From Solimonas sp. (GTDB lineage: Bacteria > Pseudomonadota > Gammaproteobacteria > Nevskiales > Nevskiaceae): a stretch of DNA of 64,000 nt. Below are positions 1-9,573 of this stretch, in pieces; the first letter of the stretch is position 1; each line of letters begins with the position of its first letter. Made by a program: the position numbers and the translations under genes. The stretch is taken from the NCBI GenBank assembly GCA_030149365.1, contig JASBRP010000056.1, positions 1-64,000 on the forward strand. The letters are read 5' to 3'. Under the pieces are notes generated by a model. It was given only the letters and a program-made list of their open reading frames with translations, did no database searches and was not told where the DNA came from.

Positions 1-29
1 GGTCGGGCGCGGACGGGGTCGGGCCCACG

Positions 30-74
30 GGCCATCCATGGCCTGAGGCCCCTCGGCCGGACATCCTGTCCGGC
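30..74. repeat. Twin short palindromes upstream of lolA
   Basis: Two perfect inverted repeats lie close together. GGCCAT at 30-35 pairs with ATGGCC at 38-43 across a 2-nt loop, and GCCGGACA at 56-63 pairs with TGTCCGGC at 67-74 across a 3-nt loop. No T-run follows either one, so they do not look like simple terminators. The rest of 1-235 holds no gene I can support. In related genomes ftsK usually precedes lolA, but no FtsK-like C-terminus is readable here. Confidence 0.55.
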
Positions 75-235
75 TCGCCCCCTGCGCCCGACCGCCGCGC
101 AGGCACTCGCACAATGGGACCCCGAACATCAAAAGCATTCGCTGCGCTCATCAAGCCTTTTAGAAGGCTTAGTTCAGAACCGATTCAGGCCCTGCTTTCA
201 TACTGGAGATGTCATTTTTGAACGGAATCACCAAC

Positions 236-859
236 ATGAAGCTTCGCCTTTTCGCCGCCTTGCTGGGCTTGGCCGCCGTGCTGCCTGCGCAGGCAGCAGA
301 TCCCCAGGCAACGCTGCGCAAGTTCGTGGACGGCGTGCAGACGCTGACGGCGGACTTCAGCCAGGTGCAGGCCGATGAGGGGGGCAAGGTCACCGGCAGC
401 AGCTCCGGCAAGCTGGCGCTGTCGCGGCCGGGCAAGTTCCGGTGGGCCTATGAGAAGCCCTACAGCCAGCTGATGATCTGCGACGGCAAGCGCATCTGGC
501 TCTACGACCCGGACCTGGCACAGGTCACGGTGCGTTCGGCGGAGCAGGCGCTCAATGGCACGCCGGCGGCACTACTGTCGCAGAAGGCGCTGCTGTCGGA
601 CGCCTACACGCTGCAGGACGGCGGCACCGAGAACGGCGCCAGCATCGTGCGCCTGCTGCCCAAGTCCTCCGAGGGTGACTTCAAGTCGATCGAGCTGTGG
701 CTGGCCAATGGTGTGCCGCAGCGCATGCGCTTCCATGACCAGCTCGGCGGGCGTACGGACATCCGCTTCACGGCCATCAAGTCCAACACGAAGCTGGATG
801 CGGCGCAATTCAACTTCACCCCGCCCAAGGGCGTGGAAGTGGTGGACGGAGGCGGATGA
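236..859 (+). CDS. lolA: Outer-membrane lipoprotein carrier protein LolA
   Basis: Periplasmic chaperone that takes lipoproteins released by LolCDE and hands them to LolB at the outer membrane. The 207-residue product starts with a Sec signal peptide (MKLRLFAALLGLAAVLPAQA, cleaved before ADP). The mature part has the LolA pattern: FVDGVQTLTADFSQVQ near its start, FRWAYEKPY near residue 70 and a C-terminal FNFTPPKGVEVV strand. An in-frame ATG at 209 adds nine residues, but the ATG at 236 gives a normal signal peptide and a better-placed weak ribosome site (ACGGAA). The stop overlaps rarA by 4 bp (ATGA), which indicates translational coupling. Confidence 0.93.
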   Translation: MKLRLFAALLGLAAVLPAQAADPQATLRKFVDGVQTLTADFSQVQADEGGKVTGSSSGKLALSRPGKFRWAYEKPYSQLMICDGKRIWLYDPDLAQVTVRSAEQALNGTPAALLSQKALLSDAYTLQDGGTENGASIVRLLPKSSEGDFKSIELWLANGVPQRMRFHDQLGGRTDIRFTAIKSNTKLDAAQFNFTPPKGVEVVDGGG

Positions 860-2196
860 GCGCACCGCGCCCCACGGCGGCGGCGCGTAGCGCGCAGCCG
901 GCACAGCCGCTGGCGGAGCGCATGCGCCCGCGCACGCTGGACGAGGTCTTTGGCCAGGATCACCTGCTGGCGCCGGGGGCACCGCTGCGCGTGCTGCTGG
1001 AGGCGGGCAGTATTCCCTCGATGGTGTTCTGGGGACCTCCGGGCGTCGGCAAGACCACTCTGGCGCGGCTGCTGGCGCAGCACAGCGACGCGCAGTTCCT
1101 GACACTGTCGGCGGTGATGGCGGGGATCAAGGATATCCGCGAGGCGATGGCGGCGGCACAGGCGGAACGGCGTGGCCTGACGCCGCGACGCACACTGCTG
1201 TTCATCGACGAGATCCATCGATTCAACAAGGGACAGCAGGATGCGCTGCTGCCGTTCGTGGAGGACGGCACGGTCGTGCTGGTCGGTGCCACCACGGAGA
1301 ACCCTTCCTTCGAGCTCAATGCGGCACTGCTGTCGCGGTTGCGCGTGTTCGTGCTGCGGGTCCTGGATGAGAAAGCGATCCTGGATCTGCTACGCCGCGC
1401 GCTGGCTGACACGGAGCGCGGCCTGGGAGCGGGCGAGGGCGCGATTCCGGAAAGCTGGCTGCAGCGCATTGGCGAGGCCGCTGACGGTGATGCGCGGCGC
1501 TCGCTCATCCTGCTGGAGACGGCGGTGGAGCTGTCGCGTGCCGAGGCCTCGCGTGACGACGCCTTGCTGGAGCGGCTGATCGGCCGCGGCTTCCGTCGCT
1601 TCGACAAGCAGGGCGAGAACTTCTACGACCAGATTTCGGCCTTGCACAAATCCGTGCGCGGCAGCGATCCGGACGGTGCGTTGTACTGGCTGGCGCGCAT
1701 GCTCGACGGCGGCGCCGATCCGGGTTATCTCATGCGCCGCGTGACACGCATGGCGGTGGAGGATGTGGGCCTGGCCGATCTGCGTGCACAAGGGCTCTGC
1801 CTGGAAGCCTGGGACACCTACGAGCGCCTTGGCAGCCCGGAAGGTGAGCTGGCCATTGCCCAGGCGGTGGTCTACCTCGCCGTGGCGCCCAAGAGCAACG
1901 CGGTCTACACGGCCTACAACACGGCGCGGGCAGTGGTGGAGCAGACCGGTACCCTGGAGGTGCCCATGCACATCCGCAATGCACCGACGAAGATGATGAA
2001 GAACCTCGGCTACGGCGAGGGCTACCGCTACGATCATGACGAGGCGGGCGGCCATGCCGCCGGCCAGCAGTTCCTGCCGGACCGGCTGCGAGGTACGGAG
2101 TTCTACCAGCCGACCCGCCGCGGCTTCGAGATCAAGATCGCCGAGAAGCTCGAGCAGCTGCGGGCAGCAAAGAAAGGCACGAGGCATGAGCCGTAA
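856..2196 (+). CDS. rarA: Replication-associated recombination protein RarA (MgsA)
   Basis: AAA+ ATPase that acts at stalled replication forks and binds SSB. It is related to clamp loaders and to eukaryotic WRNIP1. The 446-residue length matches the family. Walker A is GPPGVGKT at residues 60-67. Walker B is LLFIDEIHRF with the Asp-Glu pair at 118-119. Sensor 1 is GATTENPSFE, followed by the RarA C-terminal tetramerisation region (DGGADPGYLMRRVTRMAVEDVGLAD). The start codon overlaps the lolA stop; lolA-rarA-crcB-serS is a conserved gammaproteobacterial order. Confidence 0.95.
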   Translation: MSAPRPTAAARSAQPAQPLAERMRPRTLDEVFGQDHLLAPGAPLRVLLEAGSIPSMVFWGPPGVGKTTLARLLAQHSDAQFLTLSAVMAGIKDIREAMAAAQAERRGLTPRRTLLFIDEIHRFNKGQQDALLPFVEDGTVVLVGATTENPSFELNAALLSRLRVFVLRVLDEKAILDLLRRALADTERGLGAGEGAIPESWLQRIGEAADGDARRSLILLETAVELSRAEASRDDALLERLIGRGFRRFDKQGENFYDQISALHKSVRGSDPDGALYWLARMLDGGADPGYLMRRVTRMAVEDVGLADLRAQGLCLEAWDTYERLGSPEGELAIAQAVVYLAVAPKSNAVYTAYNTARAVVEQTGTLEVPMHIRNAPTKMMKNLGYGEGYRYDHDEAGGHAAGQQFLPDRLRGTEFYQPTRRGFEIKIAEKLEQLRAAKKGTRHEP

Positions 2197-2258
2197 CGAG
2201 ATCGACGGAATAACCTTTGGTGTGTACTCATGCCTGCGCCGACTCGTGACGCTAAGAT

Positions 2259-2277
2259 CCCCGCGCGATGCGCGGGG
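2259..2277 (+). promoter_or_regulatory. GC hairpin upstream of crcB
   Basis: CCCCGCGC (2259-2266) pairs perfectly with GCGCGGGG (2270-2277) across a GAT loop, 27 nt before the crcB start. No U-run follows, so it is not a classic terminator. It does not match the fluoride riboswitch that often precedes crcB. It may be a stability or attenuation element between rarA and crcB. Confidence 0.4.
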
Positions 2278-2304
2278 GCCCTCCACGCTACTCGCGTCGC
2301 TCTC

Positions 2305-4033
<1,729 letters not shown>

Positions 4034-4087
4034 ATCACGTGAGGGAAGCATCGTCCGGATGCTTCCCCCGCAATGCCGCCCAACAAA

Positions 4088-4111
4088 AAGCCCGCAGCAA
4101 GCTGCGGGCTT
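4088..4111. terminator. Bidirectional rho-independent terminator
   Basis: AAGCCCGCAGC (4088-4098) pairs with GCTGCGGGCTT (4101-4111) across a 2-nt loop. An A-run (CAACAAAAAG) lies on the left and TTCTTGTTG on the right. It sits between convergent serS and the small minus-strand gene ending at 4132, so it can serve both. Confidence 0.85.
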
Positions 4112-4131
4112 CTTGTTGAAGCGGAAGAAAC

Positions 4132-4332
4132 TTACTTCTTGTCTTCCTTCTGCTTCTCTTCCTGGGCATCTTGGCCCTTGCCAGCGGCATCGGCCGCGGC
4201 GGCAGCGCCGCTCGGAATGACCACGCTTCCAGAGGACTGGAAACCACCGAGGGTGGTCGGGGCCTTGCCTGCGAAGGCGGCACCAGAGGCAACCGCCAGG
4301 GAGGCGGCGAGCAGCAGGTTACGGATGTTCAT
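4132..4332 (-). CDS. Small exported protein of unknown function
   Basis: A 66-residue product with a clear Sec signal peptide (MNIRNLLLAASLAVASGAAFA, cleaved before GKAPT). The mature part is only about 45 residues: a short TTLGGFQSSGSVVIPSG stretch, an Ala-rich segment and a highly charged tail (QDAQEEKQKEDKK). I recognise no domain. It lies 27 bp downstream of another exported protein gene on the same strand, so the two are probably co-transcribed and end at the hairpin at 4088-4111. The signal peptide and terminator make it a credible gene despite its size. Confidence 0.65.
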   Translation of the reverse strand: MNIRNLLLAASLAVASGAAFAGKAPTTLGGFQSSGSVVIPSGAAAAADAAGKGQDAQEEKQKEDKK

Positions 4333-4359
4333 GTTGAATACCTCGCGGTTAAGCCGGTG

Positions 4360-5142
4360 TTAGAAGCGGAAGTTGTAGCCGATGGCGCCGCCGAATTCGG
4401 TGTCGTCGCCGAACTGCGCGCCCTGGTCTTCGCCGGTCACATTGAGCGCGCCCAGGGTGATCACGAACGGCAGCGAGCGGAACGGCAGGGCGGAGATGCC
4501 CAGGTTCAGCGCATTGCCGGTCCAGTCGCTGATCAGCGAGAGCTGCGGGTGCACGTACAGCGCCAGGCCGCCGAAGACGTTGGCGCCGGTGTCGCCGTTG
4601 TCGTTGAAGCGGTTGTCGCCGATACCGAGGTTCACGGCCAGCGGCATGCTGCCCACGGTGAAGAACTTGGTGCCCACGGCGTAGACGCTGGAGGTGCCAG
4701 CCTTGGCATTGCCCCAACGGCCGACGTTCTCGACGCCGACGGCAAAGGCAGCGTTGCCCGGCAGGTTGGTGTGCAGCTTCACGGCGAAGGCGCCGTCATC
4801 ACCGAAATCGTTGCGCAGGCTGATGACGTCCACGACGGCTTCGACGCCGATGTACTTGTCGGCATCGCCGAGGCCGACGACCAGGGCGGCGGAGCCGTCT
4901 ACATCGTCGTTGGTATTGTCGCCCAGCGTCTGGCCGCCGACGCCGATGCCGATGTCACCCCAGCTGGCGCCGAAGCCGATCGGCGAGCCGATCGAGAGAC
5001 CCGGAGCAGCGGCGGGAGCATTGGTGACGCCGGAAGCAGCGGCGGAAGACTGGGCGGAAGCCGTGCCAGCAGCCAGGGCGCCGGCAACCAGGGCACCAGC
5101 AGCGAGGACGGTTTTGACGTTGGTGGAGCGTTCGGAACGCAT
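4360..5142 (-). CDS. Probable outer-membrane beta-barrel protein, unknown function
   Basis: A 260-residue product. The N-terminal signal peptide has a long n-region (MRSERSTNVK) and a cleavage-type TASAQS. An Ala/Pro linker follows, then Gly-rich alternating strands such as GIGVGGQTLGD, AFAVGVENVGRWG and NVFGGLALYVHPQ. It ends in YNFRF, a terminal Phe after aromatic and alternating residues, which is the classical BAM recognition pattern. I infer an outer-membrane barrel but cannot name a substrate. A good ribosome site (AAGGGG) lies 8 nt before the ATG. It is followed by the small exported protein at 4132-4332. Confidence 0.7.
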   Translation of the reverse strand: MRSERSTNVKTVLAAGALVAGALAAGTASAQSSAAASGVTNAPAAAPGLSIGSPIGFGASWGDIGIGVGGQTLGDNTNDDVDGSAALVVGLGDADKYIGVEAVVDVISLRNDFGDDGAFAVKLHTNLPGNAAFAVGVENVGRWGNAKAGTSSVYAVGTKFFTVGSMPLAVNLGIGDNRFNDNGDTGANVFGGLALYVHPQLSLISDWTGNALNLGISALPFRSLPFVITLGALNVTGEDQGAQFGDDTEFGGAIGYNFRF

Positions 5143-5405
5143 GTTGTAATCCCCTTGAAATAGCTTAAGACCCGATACGAAGCGTTCCGCAGAGCGGATG
5201 CCTGAAAAAATTAAAGCACATTCTCACGGCGAATGCGAGCTTGGCGCCCCCTCCTTTTGGGTTGTACGAACAGAGGCTTAGGAGCTGAACGACCGATGAA
5301 TGGGCCGCTTGGCAAGGCACCCAAAACGAGCGCCCCCCACGAGGCGCGTGGAGTGTAGGTGTTTTTGCCTTGCGCGCCTGTGAAGCGCGTCATGGTTCCG
5401 GCCGA

Positions 5406-5900
5406 TCAGGAGGCCCGGCGACGGAGCACGGTCAAGGCGCCGTCAGCCGCCGGCTGGTAGGCCAGGTCGAAGTCCTCGAAAGCTTTCAGGCAGACCTGGG
5501 GGTCCTGGTCCGGGCGCAGCTCAAAGCCGTTGATGCCGCAACGGGCCATGCTGTGCAGCTGGTCGCGCACCACGGCGCCGCCGCTGGCGCGGACCTCGCC
5601 CCGGTAGCCGAAGCGGTCGCGCAGCACCCGCGCCTGGGAATAGGCACGGCCGTCGGCAAAGCCCGGGAACTCAAGGTTGATCAGCGGGCGATCGGAAATC
5701 TCCGCCCAGATGTCTTCCACGTTGACCGTGTTGGGGATGCGAACCCCCACTTCCAGGCCGGGGCTGCGCAGCTCCGCGGCGTCTTTGCGCCAGCGCTCCA
5801 GGCTCACGATGAGCTTGCCCGAGGCGGGCGGGGCGGCGTCGTCGGCCAGCAGGGGGAAGTCGTGCTCGACCAGCTGCTGGTCGCGGATCAGGTGGGTCAT
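5406..5900 (-). CDS. DUF934 family protein linked to sulfite reductase
   Basis: A 164-residue member of DUF934, a family that almost always sits directly after an assimilatory nitrite/sulfite reductase gene. The conserved part is seen in LEFPGFADGRAYSQARVLRDR near residue 85 and in GYRGEVRASGGAVVRDQLHSMARCGINGFEL. Its start lies 8 bp after the cysI stop, so the two form one transcript. The exact biochemical role is not established; context points to sulfite reduction. No clear terminator was found in the 263 bp that separate it from the next gene. Confidence 0.85.
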   Translation of the reverse strand: MTHLIRDQQLVEHDFPLLADDAAPPASGKLIVSLERWRKDAAELRSPGLEVGVRIPNTVNVEDIWAEISDRPLINLEFPGFADGRAYSQARVLRDRFGYRGEVRASGGAVVRDQLHSMARCGINGFELRPDQDPQVCLKAFEDFDLAYQPAADGALTVLRRRAS

Positions 5901-5908
5901 GGGAAAGC

Positions 5909-7579
5909 TCAGGCCGCCACGGCCTCGTCGGCGTAGAGGCGGGTCTTGAAGGGCGTCATGCCGACGCGGCGATAGGTCTGCAGGAAGGTTTCGTCTTCGC
6001 TGGAGCGCTGGTCGAGGTAGACCGCGATGATGCGCTCCACCGCCTGCACGATGTGAGCGCGGTCGAAGGACGGGCCGGTGCGGTCGCCCAGCGTGGCGTC
6101 GTTCTCGGCGGAGCCGCCGAGCGTCACTTGGTACCACTCCTCGCCCTTCTTGTCGACACCGAGGATGCCGATGTGGCCCACCGTATGGTGGCCGCAACCG
6201 TTCATGCAACCCGACATCTTGATCTTCATCTCGCCGATGTCGTAGAGGTCGTCCATCGACTCGAAGGCGTCGGTGATCTCGTCCGACACGCCGATGGAGC
6301 CGGCGTTGGCCAGCGAGCAGAAATCCAGGCCCGGGCAGCAGATCAGGTCGGTCAGCAGGCCGATGTTCGGCGTGGCCAGGCCCTGGGCCTTGAGCGCCTT
6401 CCAGACCGCGTACACGTCCTGCTGGCGTACCTCGGCCAGAACCAGGTTCTGATCGTGGGTGGAGCGGATCTCGCTGAAGCTGTAGTCGTCGGCGAGCTGT
6501 GCCACCAGCTCCATCTGCTCGGCGGTGATATCGCCCGGGGCCACGCCCGGTGCCTTCAGCGACACGAACACGGCCTTGTAGCCCGGTACGCGATGCGCCT
6601 TGACGTTGCGCTTCACGAACGCGGCAAAGGCCGAATCCGACGCCACGGCGGCGTCGAAGCTGGTATCGCTCTCTCCGCCGGCCACGTAGGGATGTGCGTC
6701 GAAATGCGCGGCGATACGGTCGAAGTCGGCGCGTGTCAGCTTGAGCTCGCCCTCGCGGATCTTGGCCCACTCGGCTTCCACCAGCTCGGTGAACTTGGCC
6801 GGGCCGGTTTCCTTGACCAGGATCTTGATGCGCGCCTTGTAGATGTTGTCGCGGCGGCCCAGGCGGTTGTACACGCGCAGGATCGCCTCGAGGTAGGACA
6901 GCAGGTCCATCTCGGGCAGGAAGTCGCGGATCTTCGGCGCCACGATCGGTGTACGGCCCAGGCCGCCGCCGGCGTAGATCGAATAGCCCAGTTCGCCCTG
7001 CTCATTGCGCACGATGAACACGCCGATGTCGTGCAGGCGCGTCGCCGCACGGTCGGTCTCGGAGGCGCAGAAGGCGATCTTGAACTTGCGCGGCAGCCAG
7101 TTGAACTCGGGGTGGAACGTGGCCCACTGGCGGGTGATCTCGCAGTAGGGGCGCGGGTCCACCAGCTCGTCGGCGGCGACGCCGGCCAAGTGGTCCGTGG
7201 TGATGTTGCGGATGCAGTTGCCGGAGGTCTGGATGGCGTGCATCTGCACGCTGGCGAGGTCGGCCAGGATGTCCGGCACGGTCTCCAGCTTCGGCCAGTT
7301 GTACTGGATGTTCTGGCGCGTGGTGAAGTGGCCGTAGTTCTTGTCGTACTTGCGCGCGATATGGCCCAGCATGCGCATCTGCTTGGCGGAAATCAGCCCA
7401 TACGGGATGCTGACGCGCAGCATCGGCGCGAAGCGCTGCACGTACAGGCCATTGCGCAGGCGCAGGCTGCGGAACTCGTCATCGGGAAGTTGCCCGGCGA
7501 GGAAACGCTCGGTCTGGCCGCGGAACTGTGCAACGCGGTCGTCCACCAGCTGCTGGTCGAAAGAATCGTAACGGTACAT
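5909..7579 (-). CDS. cysI: Assimilatory sulfite (nitrite) reductase hemoprotein
   Basis: Siroheme and [4Fe-4S] enzyme that reduces sulfite to sulfide in cysteine synthesis. The 556-residue length fits the family. Visible motifs are the tandem ferredoxin-like halves (FAPMLRVSIPYGLISAKQMR; GGGLGRTPIVAP), the siroheme-binding TSGNCIRNITTD, and the cluster ligands CCPGLDFC and SGCMNGCGHH near residues 425-475. Nitrite and sulfite reductases of this family are hard to separate by motifs alone. The DUF934 partner, CysB-like regulator, CysG and exporter next door argue for sulfite. Start ATG at 7579. Confidence 0.9.
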   Translation of the reverse strand: MYRYDSFDQQLVDDRVAQFRGQTERFLAGQLPDDEFRSLRLRNGLYVQRFAPMLRVSIPYGLISAKQMRMLGHIARKYDKNYGHFTTRQNIQYNWPKLETVPDILADLASVQMHAIQTSGNCIRNITTDHLAGVAADELVDPRPYCEITRQWATFHPEFNWLPRKFKIAFCASETDRAATRLHDIGVFIVRNEQGELGYSIYAGGGLGRTPIVAPKIRDFLPEMDLLSYLEAILRVYNRLGRRDNIYKARIKILVKETGPAKFTELVEAEWAKIREGELKLTRADFDRIAAHFDAHPYVAGGESDTSFDAAVASDSAFAAFVKRNVKAHRVPGYKAVFVSLKAPGVAPGDITAEQMELVAQLADDYSFSEIRSTHDQNLVLAEVRQQDVYAVWKALKAQGLATPNIGLLTDLICCPGLDFCSLANAGSIGVSDEITDAFESMDDLYDIGEMKIKMSGCMNGCGHHTVGHIGILGVDKKGEEWYQVTLGGSAENDATLGDRTGPSFDRAHIVQAVERIIAVYLDQRSSEDETFLQTYRRVGMTPFKTRLYADEAVAA

Positions 7580-7612
7580 GCCTGCCTCAAAAAGCGCGGT
7601 AGCGAGCCCAAA

Positions 7613-7618
7613 ATTATA
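7613..7618 (-). promoter_or_regulatory. Probable -10 box of the cysI-DUF934 operon
   Basis: On the minus strand a perfect TATAAT lies 34 nt before the cysI ATG, but the matching -35 position reads AGCGAG and is poor. A good -10 with a poor -35 fits an activator-dependent promoter. CysB, encoded immediately upstream, is the natural candidate (inference). Confidence 0.5.
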
Positions 7619-7668
7619 ACAGGCTCCTGCTTATGCTCGCTTTCGGTGGCGATCGCCCCTGCCGTCGC

Positions 7669-8655
7669 TCAGGATTCCGGCAGGGCCGCCGGGTCGATCA
7701 GCTGCTGGGTGCGCTGCATGCGTGCGTCGTGGTCGGCGATGCCGGTCAGCTCGTCGACCAGATCATGCGTCAGGTGCTCTGCGAAAACCGACATGAAATC
7801 ATACATGTAGCGGCGCAGGAACATGCCGCGGCGGAAGCCGATATGGGTCACGCTGGGCTCGAACAGGTGGCTGGCGGCCAGGCGCTTCAGGTCCTTGTCG
7901 GCGCGCTCGTCGTAGGCCATGTTGGCGATGATGCCCACGCCCATGTCCAGGCGGACGTAGGTCTTGATGACGTCGGCGTCCACGGCGGTCAGCACCACGT
8001 CGGGCTTCAGGCCGCGTGCGGCGAAGGCCTGGTCCAGCTTGGAGCGGCCGGTGAAGCCGAAGGTGTAGGTGACGATGGGGTACTGCGCCACGTCCTTCAG
8101 GGTCAGCTTGCGGATCGCCGCCAGGGGGTGGTCAGGCTTGACCAGCACGCAGCGGTTCCACTGGTAGCAGGGCAGCATCACCAGGCTGTCGAAGTGGTGC
8201 ATGGCCTCGGTGGCGATAGCGAAGTCCGCCTGGCCCTCGGCCGCCATCTTGGCGATCTGCGGCGGCGAGCCCTGGTGCAGGTGCAGGGTGACCTTGGGGT
8301 AGAGCTTGCGGAAGCGCTGGATCACCTGGGGCAGGGCATAGCGCGCCTGCGTATGGGTGGTGGCAATGGACAGATCGCCGCGATCGGTATCGCGGAACTC
8401 CTCGGCCACGTTCTTGATGTTCTCGGCCTCGGACAGCAGCCGGGCGGTGTAGTCGAGGATGCGCTTGCCGGCCGGGGTGATCTCGGACAGGTGCTTGCCG
8501 TTGCGTACGAAGACGTCGACGCCCAGTTCCTCTTCCAGCAGTTTGATCTGCTTGCTGACGCCGGGCTGGGAGGTGAACAGCGCCTCCGCAGCCGCCGTGA
8601 CGTTGAGGCCACGGCGCGCCACCTCGTGGATGTAGTGCAGCTGGCGGAGCTTCAT
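7669..8655 (-). CDS. cysB: CysB-like LysR-type regulator
   Basis: LysR-family activator of sulfate/sulfite assimilation genes that senses O- or N-acetylserine. The 328-residue product starts MKLRQLHYIHEVARRGLNVT, close to the CysB N-terminus, followed by the helix-turn-helix segment AAAEALFTSQPGVSKQIKLL. The C-terminal effector domain has the CysB/Cbl-type THTQARYALPQVIQRF and PIVTYTFGFTGRSKLD. An in-frame ATG at 8667 is possible, but the 8655 start matches the family. It lies upstream of cysI on the same strand and is divergent from the TauE-like exporter gene. CysB versus Cbl is judged from context. Confidence 0.87.
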   Translation of the reverse strand: MKLRQLHYIHEVARRGLNVTAAAEALFTSQPGVSKQIKLLEEELGVDVFVRNGKHLSEITPAGKRILDYTARLLSEAENIKNVAEEFRDTDRGDLSIATTHTQARYALPQVIQRFRKLYPKVTLHLHQGSPPQIAKMAAEGQADFAIATEAMHHFDSLVMLPCYQWNRCVLVKPDHPLAAIRKLTLKDVAQYPIVTYTFGFTGRSKLDQAFAARGLKPDVVLTAVDADVIKTYVRLDMGVGIIANMAYDERADKDLKRLAASHLFEPSVTHIGFRRGMFLRRYMYDFMSVFAEHLTHDLVDELTGIADHDARMQRTQQLIDPAALPES

Positions 8656-8756
8656 CGGCGCACCCATATTCGATCTGGAAATAACACTATAGCCAACAAT
8701 TCTTTCGTGGGCTAAGCCCCCACTGCTAGCTTGCCGCTCCTTTTGGTGGCGATAGC

Positions 8757-9554
8757 ATGCAGGATTGGGCCTTTTCCCTGGCGGGACTCGTGGTGGGCAC
8801 GGCGGTCGGCGCAACCGGCGTCGGCGGCGGCTCGCTGATGACGCCGATCCTGATCCTGTTCTACGGCATCAGCCCGGCAGTGGCGGTCGGCACCGACCTG
8901 CTCTATGCCAGCATCAGCAAGGCCTTCGGCGTGGTGTTGCACGGCCGCAATGGGTCGCTGGACTGGAAGATCGTCGGCTGGCTGTCGGCCGGCAGCGTCC
9001 CGGCCGCATTGCTGACACTGCTGTTCCTGCGGGAGCACGGTGCCGACAAGGAGCTGGACCACCTGATCAAGCTGGTGCTGGCCATCGCCGTGCTGGTCAC
9101 GGCCACGGTTTCGCTGCTGCAGGACCGCTTCTGGCAAGCCCTGCAGCGCCACCAGGGTGGTTTCGTGGAATGGCTGCACGGTGCCGGCCAGCGGCCCATG
9201 ACCGTGGTCTGCGGCGTGCTGATCGGCGCCCTGGTCACGATCTCCTCGGTCGGCGCCGGCGTCATCGGCATGATGATGCTGCTGATCCTGTATCCGAAGC
9301 ATTCCCCCATCGGCCTGGTCGGCAGCGACCTGGCGCACGCCGTGCTGATCACCGGCATTGCCGGCATCGGCCATGCCGGCATCGGCACGGTCGACTACAA
9401 CATGCTGGTGTTCCTGCTGATCGGCGCCCTGCCGGGCATCTGGATCGGCAGCCGCATCGGCTTCAGGCTGTCGGACAAGGCGCTGAAGAAGACCATTGCC
9501 GGCCTGCTGATTTTCATCGCGCTGACCATGCTCTGGAAGCTCTTCGCCCACTGA
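8757..9554 (+). CDS. TauE/SafE family sulfite/anion exporter
   Basis: A 265-residue membrane protein of the TauE/SafE (formerly DUF81) family with about eight hydrophobic segments. The family's glycine-rich repeats are visible: LVVGTAVGATGVGGGSLMTP near residue 11 and the second-half copy GALVTISSVGAGVIGMMML near residue 160. Members move sulfite, sulfoacetate or other small organosulfur anions. It lies between the divergent cysB gene and cysG, so export of excess sulfite is a reasonable inference. The gap to cysG is only 19 bp. Confidence 0.88.
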   Translation: MQDWAFSLAGLVVGTAVGATGVGGGSLMTPILILFYGISPAVAVGTDLLYASISKAFGVVLHGRNGSLDWKIVGWLSAGSVPAALLTLLFLREHGADKELDHLIKLVLAIAVLVTATVSLLQDRFWQALQRHQGGFVEWLHGAGQRPMTVVCGVLIGALVTISSVGAGVIGMMMLLILYPKHSPIGLVGSDLAHAVLITGIAGIGHAGIGTVDYNMLVFLLIGALPGIWIGSRIGFRLSDKALKKTIAGLLIFIALTMLWKLFAH

Positions 9555-9573
9555 CGCGCGTTAAACTGCGCGC

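Noticed and set aside
1..235. C-terminal fragment of ftsK
   Set aside because: Synteny makes it plausible just upstream, but none of the three plus frames in this stretch resembles an FtsK end.
2197..2304. Fluoride riboswitch before crcB
   Set aside because: The conserved pseudoknot segments of that riboswitch are absent; only a simple 8-bp hairpin is seen.
8757..9554. Mobile or transferred origin of the sulfur island
   Set aside because: No repeats, tRNA attachment site or integrase flank it, and base composition matches the neighbours.
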